Shown here: in pieces, positions 18,142 to 27,050 of the stretch
Position numbering within the stretch: position 1 is the first letter of the stretch
Layout: each line of letters opens with the position of its first letter
Assembly (NCBI GenBank): GCA_019310725.1
Contig: JAFDDT010000038.1
Coordinates: forward strand, 1 to 36,100
Source of the DNA: Deltaproteobacteria bacterium
Lineage (GTDB): Bacteria > Desulfobacterota > DSM-4660 > Desulfatiglandales > B25-G16
Length of the DNA: 36,100 bases
Reading direction: 5' to 3'
Notes under the pieces: model-generated
Seen by the model: only the letters and a program-made list of their open reading frames with translations
Told to the model about the DNA's origin: nothing
The model's database searches: none
Made by a program: the position numbers and the translations under genes

Positions 18142-19151
18142 GGGGGTATGCACTTGACTCTTGTAACCACAAGATGTAGTATATTGGTGTGGAAGACTAT
18201 CCGAGGACAATTCTTGAGTTTGAACAGCGTTTCGCCACTGAAGAAGCCTGCAGAGAATATGTTGTTCAGCTACGTTGGCCTGAAGGTTTCTGTTGTCCTC
18301 GATGCGGTCATAGAGAAGGCTGGATCATGAAAAGGGGAGTGTATTGGTGCCGCCAGTGTGACTATCAGGTTTCTGTCACAGCAGGCACGATCTTTCAAGA
18401 TAGCAGAAAGTCATTACGGCTGTGGTTTCGAGCTATCTGGTACGTGGTTAATCAAAAACAAGGGGTCAGCGCACTGGGGTTACAACGAGTCTTGGGGCTT
18501 GGTAGCTATTGAACAGCTTGGACATGGCTGCATAAATTGCGTTGTGCAATGGTACGCCCTGGCCGCGACCGATTACGAGGAACTGTTGAGGTGGATGAAA
18601 CATATATTGGAGGCAAAAAGCCAGGCAAGCGAGGTCGCGGTGCGGCTGGCAAGACATTAGTCGTGGTAGCGGTTGAAGATAAGGAAAACCGAATTGGTGG
18701 CATTCGCCTTCGTCGTGTGGCAGATGCATCAGCAGCGAGCCTGATACCGGCTGTTCAAGACAGTGTGGAGGATGGTGCCTTGGTGCGTACCGATGGGTGG
18801 ATTAGCTACGATCAATTATCTTCCAAGGGGTATGAGCACACTGTAGTGCGTAAAGATGCGAGTGTCGGAGACAACCTTTTGCCTCTGGTAAACCGAGTGG
18901 TTGCATTGCTAAAGAAGTGGCTACAAGGAACTCATCAAGGGGCAGTACGGCCATCCCATCTGGATTACTACTTAGACGAATTCACGTTTCGCTTCAACCG
19001 GAGGACATCCCGATCGCGTGGCAAGCTTTTCTACCGATTAGTTCAACAATCAGTAGCAATCTCTCCGATTACCGGCAACAATATTCGCGGCGGTCGGTCA
19101 CTTTCGTGAACCACAATATATAGGGGTCACAAGAGTCAAGTGCATACCCCC
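18142..19151 (+). mobile_element. IS1595-family insertion sequence
   Basis: 27-bp terminal inverted repeats GGGGGTATGCACTTGACTCTTGTRACC (26/27 identical); transposase with zinc ribbon and DETYIGGK core. Confidence 0.88.
18189..19109 (+). pseudogene. IS1595-family transposase interrupted by in-frame TGA
   Basis: ORFs 18189-18512 and 18537-19109 share one frame; TGA at 18510-18512 within GLGSY*TAWTWLHKLRCAM. Confidence 0.88.
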
Positions 19152-19234
19152 ATATTAAAAAACCATTGAAGGGGCAAGCTAAAATATTTATTTTTCTTTC
19201 TACTGTCTGGATCACAAGCGGCAGAAATGATGGC

Positions 19235-19262
19235 TTGACATCATTTCAAAATATGTTATGAT
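19235..19262 (+). promoter_or_regulatory. Promoter of the vapBC-like operon
   Basis: TTGACA-16-TATGAT; ATG begins 7 nt after the -10. Confidence 0.6.
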
Positions 19263-19268
19263 GTTTAT

Positions 19269-19514
19269 ATGAGAACCACATTGACACTCGATCACGACGT
19301 GGCGGACAAAACCAGAGTGCTGGCGCGTAGACTGGGTAAACCTTTCAAAGCTGTGGTCAACGAAGCCCTGCGATTGGGACTCGAACAGGTTGAGAAGCCA
19401 ATGAAGCAACAACCCTACAAGACACAATCCCACGCAATGGGCCTTCGCCAGGGCTACAGCCTCGACAATATTCAGGAATTGCTTGCCCAAGTCGAGGGAG
19501 AAGATTTCCGGTGA
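19269..19514 (+). CDS. VapB-like antitoxin
   Basis: MRTTLTLDHDVADKTRVLARRLGKPFKAVVNEALRLGL RHH-type pattern. Confidence 0.88.
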   Translation: MRTTLTLDHDVADKTRVLARRLGKPFKAVVNEALRLGLEQVEKPMKQQPYKTQSHAMGLRQGYSLDNIQELLAQVEGEDFR

Positions 19515-19942
19515 TTCTAGTGGACGCTAACGTGCTTCTGTATGCAGAAGACAGCCTCAGTCCCTATCACGACACAGCACGGCAGTGGTGGGATGCCCAG
19601 CTTTCCGGAAGATCTCCAGTATGTCTGTGCTGGACGGTGCTCACAGCCTTCATTCGGATCGGCACAAACAGACGGGTGTTTGAGCGCCCACTTTCACTCA
19701 AGGAGGCCATCCACCGTGTTCAGAGCTGGGTTGACCAACCGTGCACCCGGCTAATCTACCCTACGGAACAACATTGGCAGGTCCTTCAAGAACTGCTTGA
19801 GCAGGGACAGGCAGTAGGAAACCTGGTCACTGATGCACACCTCGCAGCACTCGCCATTGAGCATGGCTGCCAACTGCACTCCACTGATTCCGATTTCGCG
19901 CGCTTCCCCAAACTCAAGTGGAGCAATCCACTGAAGGGCTGA
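19511..19942 (+). CDS. PIN domain toxin (VapC-like)
   Basis: MILVDANVLLYAEDSLSPYHDTARQWWDAQL...NLVTDAHLAALAIEHGCQLHSTDSDFARFPKLKW. Confidence 0.93.
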   Translation: MILVDANVLLYAEDSLSPYHDTARQWWDAQLSGRSPVCLCWTVLTAFIRIGTNRRVFERPLSLKEAIHRVQSWVDQPCTRLIYPTEQHWQVLQELLEQGQAVGNLVTDAHLAALAIEHGCQLHSTDSDFARFPKLKWSNPLKG

Positions 19943-20046
19943 GGCAGGCGTTCATATCGTAAGCCTGTTGCTGTCGAACCATTCACTGGAGACCGACACG
20001 GCAAAGCCGCGCGGCTCAGCTCTATGTTCGCTTCTTAAATTACTCC

Positions 20047-20075
20047 TTGACGTTGAGACGTTATAACGTTATAAT
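20047..20075 (+). promoter_or_regulatory. Promoter with palindromic operator
   Basis: TTGACG-17-TATAAT; perfect palindrome ACGTTATAACGT (20058-20069) in the spacer. Confidence 0.6.
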
Positions 20076-20102
20076 GTCCACAAAATATATGGAGGTGGCA
20101 TT

Positions 20103-20336
20103 ATGGCAACACCAGCTAAACGAGCTACGATTTATCTGAACCCTGTCGTCCATAAGGCGTTGAAACTAAAAGCACTTGAGACATCTCGATCTGTATCCGA
20201 TCTTGTCAATGCGGCCGTCAGAGAAGCTCTTGCCGAGGACGCGGAGGATCTTGCTGCGTTCGAAGAAAGGGCAACAGAACCTCTGCTCACTTATGATGAA
20301 ATGGTGAAGAGTCTCAAAAAAGATGGCCGGATATAG
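20103..20336 (+). CDS. RHH (CopG-like) antitoxin
   Basis: RATIYLNPVVHKALKLKALETSRSVSDLVNAAVREAL. Confidence 0.9.
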   Translation: MATPAKRATIYLNPVVHKALKLKALETSRSVSDLVNAAVREALAEDAEDLAAFEERATEPLLTYDEMVKSLKKDGRI

Positions 20337-20580
20337 GCTTTTTTTCAGGAAGTCCGTGGAAAAGGATTTTGGAAGCATCCCAAAAAAAGATGTGAAAAAA
20401 ATTCTCAATCGCATTGAGACGCTTGAAAAAAATCCCCGCCCGCAAGGCTGCGAAAAGTTGACCGGCCAAGAAAGATATCGGCTGCGACAGGGACGATACC
20501 GGATTGTCTATTCAATCCAGGATGATGAACTTTCCGTATGGATCGTTAAAGTTGGTCACCGAAAAGGCATTTATCGCTGA
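20323..20580 (+). CDS. RelE family toxin
   Basis: YRLFFRKSVEKDFGSIPKKDVKKILNRIETL...YRLRQGRYRIVYSIQDDELSVWIVKVGHRKGIYR. Confidence 0.93.
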   Translation: MAGYRLFFRKSVEKDFGSIPKKDVKKILNRIETLEKNPRPQGCEKLTGQERYRLRQGRYRIVYSIQDDELSVWIVKVGHRKGIYR

Positions 20581-20581
20581 A

Positions 20582-20640
20582 GTGAACATGGCGCTTCAGC
20601 AGACCTCGTAAACTCGGCGGTTGAGCTTAGCGTTGGCGAC
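20582..20640 (+). other. attC-like site
   Basis: GTGAACATGGCGCTTCAGCAGACCTCG-TAAA-CTCGGCGGTTGAGCTTAGCGTTGGCG. Confidence 0.55.
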
Positions 20641-20871
20641 ACCTTAATATTCAATTGTTATGGAACTGACCAAACAAGAACGCAGGTTTGGATAGCGTCC
20701 ATCAATAAATAATTTCCTTAGCCTCGCCCCTCTTTTCAACATGATATCAGTTACATATCATCATATCATGGAAAATAATACATGATAAGCACAATATAAA
20801 TAAAATTTTCGATATATTTTAACTGTTATGTTTTTTTATTGATAAATATCTCAATATGCGATAGATTTTAT

Positions 20872-21153
20872 ATGCGCACATAATTACTCGAAAGCGCCTA
20901 CTCGAATTTGAAAAAAAGCATCCTGATTGTTCTTCCCCTCTTGATTCTTGGTATAGGATCGTCAAACGTACTGATTTCAATTCATTTGCCGAACTTCGAA
21001 AGACTTTTCCGGGTGCTGATAAAGTCGGCAATTCAACGGTTTTTTAATATTGGTGGAAATAGGGCCCGTTTGATTGCAACCATACACTATAACACTCATC
21101 GGGTTTATATTCGCCATGTTTTTACCCATAAAGAATATGATCGAGGATCTTAG
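20872..21153 (+). pseudogene. HigB-type toxin remnant, frameshifted
   Basis: Conceptual RKRLLEFEKKHPDCSSPLDSWYRIVKRTDFNSFAELRKTFPGADKVGNSTVF / NIGGNRARLIATIHYNTHRVYIRHVFTHKEYD with a shift at a T6 run. Confidence 0.8.
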
Positions 21154-21161
21154 AGGGAATT

Positions 21162-21563
21162 ATGAATACCCAACTTAAAGAACTTGCTAAAGTTTGGCCG
21201 GATATCCAGACCATATTTTCTGTGCCACATAATGAAAAAGACTACGATAAATTGGTCAATCTCCTTGATAGCCTTATTGATGAAGTGGGCAATAATGAGA
21301 ACCATGCCCTATCTTCGTTGATGGAGACAATCGGGAGCCTAATTGGAACATATGAATCCCGGTATATTCCCGAATTAGAGGGCAACCCGCTGGATACCCT
21401 AAAAGCTTTAATGGAAGAACATGGTCTGAAACAATCAGATCTGACTGAAATAGGGAGCCAGGGAGTTGTATCGGAAATCCTATCTGGCAAACGTCAGCTA
21501 AATGTTCGCCAAATAAAGCTTTTAGGCAAACGCTTCAAGGTATCTCCCTCAGTGTTTGTGTGA
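21162..21563 (+). CDS. HigA-type HTH antitoxin
   Basis: NPLDTLKALMEEHGLKQSDLTEIGSQGVVSEILSGKRQLNVRQIKLLGKRFKVSPSVF. Confidence 0.9.
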   Translation: MNTQLKELAKVWPDIQTIFSVPHNEKDYDKLVNLLDSLIDEVGNNENHALSSLMETIGSLIGTYESRYIPELEGNPLDTLKALMEEHGLKQSDLTEIGSQGVVSEILSGKRQLNVRQIKLLGKRFKVSPSVFV

Positions 21564-21646
21564 ATTAATGTTTCAAAAATGTAACCTTGCCCTTGCAGCC
21601 GACAGCCAATCGTTGCGCTCAACCCATCGGGTTAAGAGCGCCGCTG

Positions 21647-22395
21647 CATGGCCAAGTACCCACTTTGGTGCTTACACTGGTCCAGATAGTCATTGGCGAA
21701 AACAGGAGCATAACGTATGCAGTGAATCAATTTTCAGTTTGGTTGGCTGAATCTGTGGATACTTGCGTTGATATTCTTCGCCACACCAGTTCTGTTAAAC
21801 CGCATTAGAGGGAAAAACGGCAAGGCAGGCCTGGCACGCGCTACCACAATTCCACCAATGGTCGAGGGTAAAGCTTATCTCGCGGGTAATTAGGCAGACA
21901 ATCGAGGTGCTGCAATGTACGATGAGAGAATCCAGTATGCGTTGAAAACATTTCCCACAGAGATTACAGATGAATTTCCCACATCCTTACCTTTGCTTGG
22001 CAGCTTTCGCCAAGCACATTGGAGAAAAACGACTCTTTCGCGGATTTGGAAGTGCTCCTGATTCAGCATAATCTAGGGCCTTTTCTGCTTCGCTTGGAAG
22101 CACTCTTCGAGGAAGGCTTTTGACCTGAGAGGACCTGGCTGGTGGATATCCCTTACTCAACCAACGAGCGCGTACGCAAAGAGATCCCAAAGCGGTTTGG
22201 GGTTCCAGACCTTCAGATTGCATCACCCTTCCGAGACCCGATTGCGCCTTACTCCACCATACAGTTGCGCCGCGTAGAAGATATTGTCCACTATCTTGCC
22301 AACCGGGTATCCCAATCTCGCTTGCTCGTGGTCGATGATGGCGCTTGCTTTGTCCGGGCATTAAAGAACATTGAGGATTTTGACCCTGCTTTCTC
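21647..22395 (+). pseudogene. Degraded copy A of the methyltransferase/SAH-hydrolase-like gene pair
   Basis: Nucleotide-level match to 32843-33056 and 33629-34155, with loss of ~575 bp, frameshift, in-frame TGA and 3' truncation. Confidence 0.88.
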
Positions 22396-22435
22396 AAGCT
22401 TTACCTAGATTCCAATCCAAGAGGAGGTTTGGACG

Positions 22436-22951
22436 ATGACTGGACGCTCCCTAAACGAGATATTCTTGCCAGGCAACACCTGTTTCGGATGTGGTCTGGC
22501 CAACCCAATGGGCCTCGGGGCAAAATTCTTCCGGGATCAGAAGAGTTCTGACCGCATCTTGGGGACGTTCGACGTACCCCCACACGCTACCGGTCTGCCG
22601 GGCTTTGCCCATGGAGGGGCCGTCTACACCGCGCTGGACTGCCTCGCCGCCTGGGTGACGTTCATCTTGCGTTCCAACCGCAAGTTTATTCCGGTAGGGC
22701 AAAGCTCCACCATTACCTATCACAAGCCGGCCCGTGCTGGGCAGCGCCTAACATTGGTAGGAACAATCGCCAGAGAAGGTCCGAAGCAGGGCGATCCTGT
22801 GGTCGTGCATGGTGAAATCCGGGATAGCAATGGAGTTCTGCTTGCTGAGGGAGATTTCACTCTCCTTCTTCTCCCTGTCACAAAGTTCAAGAAGGTGGCG
22901 GGCATTGACCAGCTCCCGGAAGACTTTGCCAGGCATTTTGACCAAACATAG
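22436..22951 (+). CDS. PaaI-like hotdog-fold thioesterase
   Basis: NTCFGCGLANPMGLGAKF...HATGLPGFAHGGAVYTALDCLAAW. Confidence 0.9.
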   Translation: MTGRSLNEIFLPGNTCFGCGLANPMGLGAKFFRDQKSSDRILGTFDVPPHATGLPGFAHGGAVYTALDCLAAWVTFILRSNRKFIPVGQSSTITYHKPARAGQRLTLVGTIAREGPKQGDPVVVHGEIRDSNGVLLAEGDFTLLLLPVTKFKKVAGIDQLPEDFARHFDQT

Positions 22952-23031
22952 TATCCATTCGCGACGTGACCAAGGGTGACTAACTATGAATCAAACATAG
23001 AGTTCACCCTAACTATGGGGGAGATGACCAA

Positions 23032-23142
23032 ATGCGGGTTTGGAGAATTTTCTCTGGTAAAAGCCCCGAAGAATACGGGCAAAGGGGAGATGCTCTTTTC
23101 GAAACCGCAGAATATGGACTTGCAAAGATCGTAACAGTTTAG
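23032..23142 (+). pseudogene. 5' fragment of a TPR-type protein gene, cut by an IS66-family element
   Basis: MRVWRIFSGKSPEEYGQRGDALFETAEYGLAKI then runs into the TIR at 23131. Confidence 0.55.
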
Positions 23143-23234
23143 CTCTTTGAAAAAAAATTGCAAAAACTTAAGAAAAAGCTGGCGTCGCATCAAAATCTGG
23201 TGTATGCAGTTTCTCTAACACAAAGGGGAACTGC

Positions 23235-24113
23235 ATGGAATCTATTCTTTTCAGATACCGTTCTCGGCAACTTAATGCAGATGACATACCCTTCATCAGG
23301 AGTGTTATTACCCGGAACTATACGAAGGGAAGGACCTATATCTCGCAGGTTTTATGTAAGGCTTGGGCCTGGGTACAGCCTAATGGTAAGCTTAAGGAAT
23401 ATGCAGCCCGGGACCTCCTGCTACGTTTGGAAGAAAACGGTCTCATTGAACTTCCCCCTCGCATAAAACGGAACAATAATCTCAAACCCAAATCTTTTGA
23501 TCAAACACCATTTTTCATCAAGCTGCCGCTTGGTGGATCGGTTGACGATTATCCAAAACCAGCCATCCGAGTGGCAGGCGCTCAAGATAGTTACTTATGG
23601 GATTATCTGGTCCACCACTACCACTATCTTGGGTTCCCAAAGCTTGTTGGCGCTCATTTAAAACATTTGGTCTCTATCGATGCCCAGGTCGTTGCTTGTC
23701 TGGGCTGGGCCAGTGCTGCCTGGAAGGTTAAAGACCGGGACACATTCATTGGCTGGGATGAGGCGACCAGGCGCAACAACCTTTATCTGGTTGCCAATAA
23801 TGTACGGTTTTTGATTGTGCCCTGGGTTCAGGTCAAGTATCTTGCTTCCAGGGTACTATCCTTAAGCCTCAGGCGCCTGTGCAACGACTGGCAACAACTC
23901 TATGGTCATCCCATTTATCTGGCCGAGACCTTTGTTGATAATGCCCGTTTTAAAGGTACCTGCTACCAGGCGGCCAATTGGCATTATGTGGGCCAAACCA
24001 GGGGCAGTGCCAAAAGAGGCAACGCCTATAGCTATCACGGTCACACAAAGGCTATATACCTTTATCCCTTACATTGTCATTTCAGGAGGTTGCTTTGCGA
24101 TGACCAGGGATGA
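23235..24113 (+). CDS. DUF4338 family protein (Druantia DruA-like)
   Basis: 292 aa; YLWDYLVHHYHYLGFPKLVGAHLKHLVSIDAQVVACLGWASAAWKVKDRDTFIGWDEATRRNNLYLVANNVRFLI...ETFVDNARFKGTCYQAANWHYVGQTRG. Confidence 0.85.
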   Translation: MESILFRYRSRQLNADDIPFIRSVITRNYTKGRTYISQVLCKAWAWVQPNGKLKEYAARDLLLRLEENGLIELPPRIKRNNNLKPKSFDQTPFFIKLPLGGSVDDYPKPAIRVAGAQDSYLWDYLVHHYHYLGFPKLVGAHLKHLVSIDAQVVACLGWASAAWKVKDRDTFIGWDEATRRNNLYLVANNVRFLIVPWVQVKYLASRVLSLSLRRLCNDWQQLYGHPIYLAETFVDNARFKGTCYQAANWHYVGQTRGSAKRGNAYSYHGHTKAIYLYPLHCHFRRLLCDDQG

Positions 24114-25470
24114 AGCTGTAGCCATTCTGGAGAGGCCAAGAGATCAAGCTATCGATATTATTCTGGCTCTTGCCGAAAAAGCGGAAAACTATGACCGGAT
24201 GTGTGGTGATGTCAGTCCCACAACCCCCTCCGGAATGACTCCCGTATATCTAAAGTCGAGTCATGGTAAGCGCAAAAAGCGGCCAGGCAGAAACAAAGGG
24301 CATGAAGGGGTCTCGCGCAAACGATCTGAGAAGGTGGATCATTTCAAAGAGCATATTCTGGATCGTTGCCCTGCCTGCCAGACACCTGTGAAAGATCCGA
24401 TTCAAAGCTATCAACGCTATACAGAAGATATTCCACCGGTTAAGCCAGAGGTGACAGAGCATACGGTCTATGGATATTGGTGTTCTAAATGCAAAAAAAT
24501 CGTTTATCCCAAACTCACAGATGCGTTGCCAAATTCCATGATCGGCCTCAGAGCAGTTTTCTTCACTGCCTGGCTTCATTACCTGATCGGTGTTAGTGTC
24601 AATAATATTGTCAAGATGCTTTCGGTCTTTACGAATTTCAATGTTACTACCGGTGGCTTGACACAGGCATGGAACAATCTGGCTTCCGCCCTGGAGTCGA
24701 TTTACAACGATATTGGGCAAATGGTTGCAACAAGCGCCGTGTTAAACGCAGATGAGACGGGATGGAGAATCAACGGTGTAACCCACTGGCTATGGTGCTT
24801 TGCAACCCAAACATTTTGTTATTATGTCATTGATAAAAGTCGAGGATCTCCTGTAGTGAAAAAAGTCTTTGGCGCCATATTCAAGGGAATATTGATCTGT
24901 GACTTCTGGGGCGCTTACAATAAGATAAGCGCTTTGGCCAAGCAGAGGTGTTTCTATCATCTGTTCACAGAACTCGTTAAAGTGGACAAACGCAACTCAT
25001 CTGATAGCTGGAAAGCCTTTCGTAAGAAACTATCCCGTTTGCTCATGGATGCCATCCGGTTGTCAAACAAGATAGATCAGGTTAAATCCAAAGATTATGA
25101 ACGTCTCAAAGAAAGGCTTTACGCAAGGCTTGACCAATTAATAGAGACATCCTCTGACGACAAAGATGTCACAAGACTTATCAAGCGATTAAAACGACAC
25201 AGGGAAGAACTTTTTACTTTCCTGGAATACAAAGCTGTAAGCCCGTATAACAATCACGCTGAACAGCAGATGCGAAAGCCGGTCATCACAAGGAAGATAT
25301 CGCAACAGAACAGATCAGATCAGGGAGCAAAAACTCAAGCGATCTTTATGACCTTGTTCAGATCAGCCGAACTCCAGGGACGTAATCCTGTGGAAACCAT
25401 AATGGCCGCCGCCCAAAATGCCATAGCTGATAAGGCAGTGGCTGAAAATGATTTGAAATTAACAGTATAG
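24100..25470 (+). CDS. IS66 family transposase
   Basis: CPACQTPV zinc-finger region, NADETGWRINGVTHWLWCF, GILICDFWGAYNKI, NHAEQQMRKPVITRKIS; RBS AGGAGG. Confidence 0.93.
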   Translation: MTRDEAVAILERPRDQAIDIILALAEKAENYDRMCGDVSPTTPSGMTPVYLKSSHGKRKKRPGRNKGHEGVSRKRSEKVDHFKEHILDRCPACQTPVKDPIQSYQRYTEDIPPVKPEVTEHTVYGYWCSKCKKIVYPKLTDALPNSMIGLRAVFFTAWLHYLIGVSVNNIVKMLSVFTNFNVTTGGLTQAWNNLASALESIYNDIGQMVATSAVLNADETGWRINGVTHWLWCFATQTFCYYVIDKSRGSPVVKKVFGAIFKGILICDFWGAYNKISALAKQRCFYHLFTELVKVDKRNSSDSWKAFRKKLSRLLMDAIRLSNKIDQVKSKDYERLKERLYARLDQLIETSSDDKDVTRLIKRLKRHREELFTFLEYKAVSPYNNHAEQQMRKPVITRKISQQNRSDQGAKTQAIFMTLFRSAELQGRNPVETIMAAAQNAIADKAVAENDLKLTV

Positions 25471-25495
25471 TTTTTCAAAGAGCTAAAGTGTTACG

Positions 25496-25651
25496 AGTTT
25501 ATCTTGTTATTGGGCCACAAGAGAGCGCCACGGCTTGGAATGAGTCAACCGGGGGAAGTGCACGCAGTAAGAAGGCGAGAGCGCGTAGCAAACGAAAGGG
25601 CTATCGAATTTACCCACTGATTTATTTATTTTCTTAGCCCCGTCCCCCTTT
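25496..25651. mobile_element. MITE-like element, copy 3 (left end missing)
   Basis: Interior and right TIR match copies 1 and 2; starts directly after the IS66 right TIR. Confidence 0.75.
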
Positions 25652-25688
25652 TTTTCCATAATATTCTTCAAAATAAGGAATATTTAAC

Positions 25689-26081
25689 ATGCTTACACCC
25701 GATCAATTTCGCGTTAATGAAGCTTGGATTGCTGTCAGGGTTAATGATGCCTCCTTGTTTGTAAAGGATGAACCTTATGATATCTACGTTCTTATGGATG
25801 CCGCTAGTTGTTATGCATTTGGGCATGTACTATCAAGGGTAACAGATGAAGCCCCTCGTGACAAAGATGTAGAAGCTCTTTTCAAAAATGCATGGAAGGC
25901 GAAGAATCAATGGGCTGAAAAGTTAATACTGACGGAAAATTCTATTGCCGAGGATGTATTTAGAAAGCAAGCAGAAAAAAACGGTCTTTCCGTTAAGGTA
26001 GTTCCTTTATCTGACTTGGAGCCAATTGTAGGCCCCATAAGGGAATCATTTGCATCAGGTTTTATTGGAAACACTATATAA
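25689..26081 (+). CDS. Hypothetical protein
   Basis: 130-aa ORF. Confidence 0.7.
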   Translation: MLTPDQFRVNEAWIAVRVNDASLFVKDEPYDIYVLMDAASCYAFGHVLSRVTDEAPRDKDVEALFKNAWKAKNQWAEKLILTENSIAEDVFRKQAEKNGLSVKVVPLSDLEPIVGPIRESFASGFIGNTI

Positions 26082-26181
26082 CACCAGCTTCCAGCACACC
26101 GCCAGGGCCGTGCCACTTTTGAAAGGCGTTGTTTATTGTATGCTCTTACGTTCTTGGAAATAATCAGCCTAGAGCTGGTGG

Positions 26182-27030
26182 TTGCTGAAGCTGAGCCGTC
26201 TGGGCGTTATGCCAATCGACGAAATAGATATGTTAGAGGGGAAGAAGGAGATGGATTATGAAAAGTATTCCGAAATTATCATGAAAATGGTAATGCCACA
26301 ATCATTTCCCATCGGCATAAAAATCCTCAGAAAGGGTGATCCTTTTCCTGATGGGGTAGTTAGGCCTGGCAAATTTGCAATCAAGGTCGCCCTGTGCCAG
26401 TGGACTAACCTGGCCAGAAGGTGAGGTTGGGTAGTGGGTGCGATGGCAGAAGATATCAATTGCATTCCATGCTTGGTTGGTTTCAAGAAACTAAAGAACA
26501 AATCCGATTTTGCCCAATTTGCTCTGGACATGGGGTACTTCGATTCCCTTGAGCCGGCTGCTGACCTGGTAGAACAATTGGAACTTTTGAAACTCGGAGA
26601 GGTAAAAGGGATTGTAGCATTTCCCCTGGCCAAGGCGCCAGTTAGCCCTGATCTTCTTGTAATCTATGGGACACCAGCACAGATGAGTCGACTTACTTAT
26701 GCATATACCTATAGCCATTCACGTGTAATCCATTCCAGGACGACTTTCGGTCTCTCCTGTGTCCCCACGGTTATGCCTTTCTGGAAGGAGGAACCGGCCT
26801 TAGTCCATCCGGGACGAGGGGAAAGTACGTTGGCAGGGATTGATGACAGCGAGATGCTCTTCTCCACGCCGGTAAGTCACTTGGAAGCCCTGGTAGATGG
26901 CCTGGAAAAGACACATAAATCAGGATTGAGTTATCCAATCCAGGGATATGTCCTGTATGAACCTCCTCTTATTCCTCCCATGAAGGCATTTTGGATGCCC
27001 CCAGATGGGAGCATTGATGAAAGATTGTAA
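26182..27030 (+). pseudogene. DUF169 family protein with in-frame TGA
   Basis: ORFs 26182-26424 and 26434-27030 are in one frame: ...ALCQWTNLARR*GWVVGAMAEDINCIPCLVGF... Confidence 0.8.
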
Positions 27031-27050
27031 TAATATAGAGAGGTGACAAG

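Larger units (their letters stand above)
23131..25494 (+). mobile_element. IS66-family transposon carrying a DUF4338 (DruA-like) gene
   Basis: 24-bp TIRs GTAACASTTTAGCTCTTTGAAAAA at 23131-23154 and 25471-25494 (inverted); both internal genes co-oriented and overlapping. Confidence 0.85.

Noticed and set aside
18358-18660. 100-aa alternative-frame ORF inside the IS1595 element
   Set aside because: Out of frame with the conserved transposase; no domain
23235-25470. Complete Druantia defence system
   Set aside because: Only a DruA-like gene is present; no DruE helicase or other Dru genes adjacent, and it sits within transposon ends
18142-26424. Genome-wide TGA recoding suggested by several in-frame TGAs
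   Set aside because: Many intact genes here end in TGA (e.g. the toxins at 9497, 11010 and 20578), and the interrupted genes are mostly obvious pseudogenes
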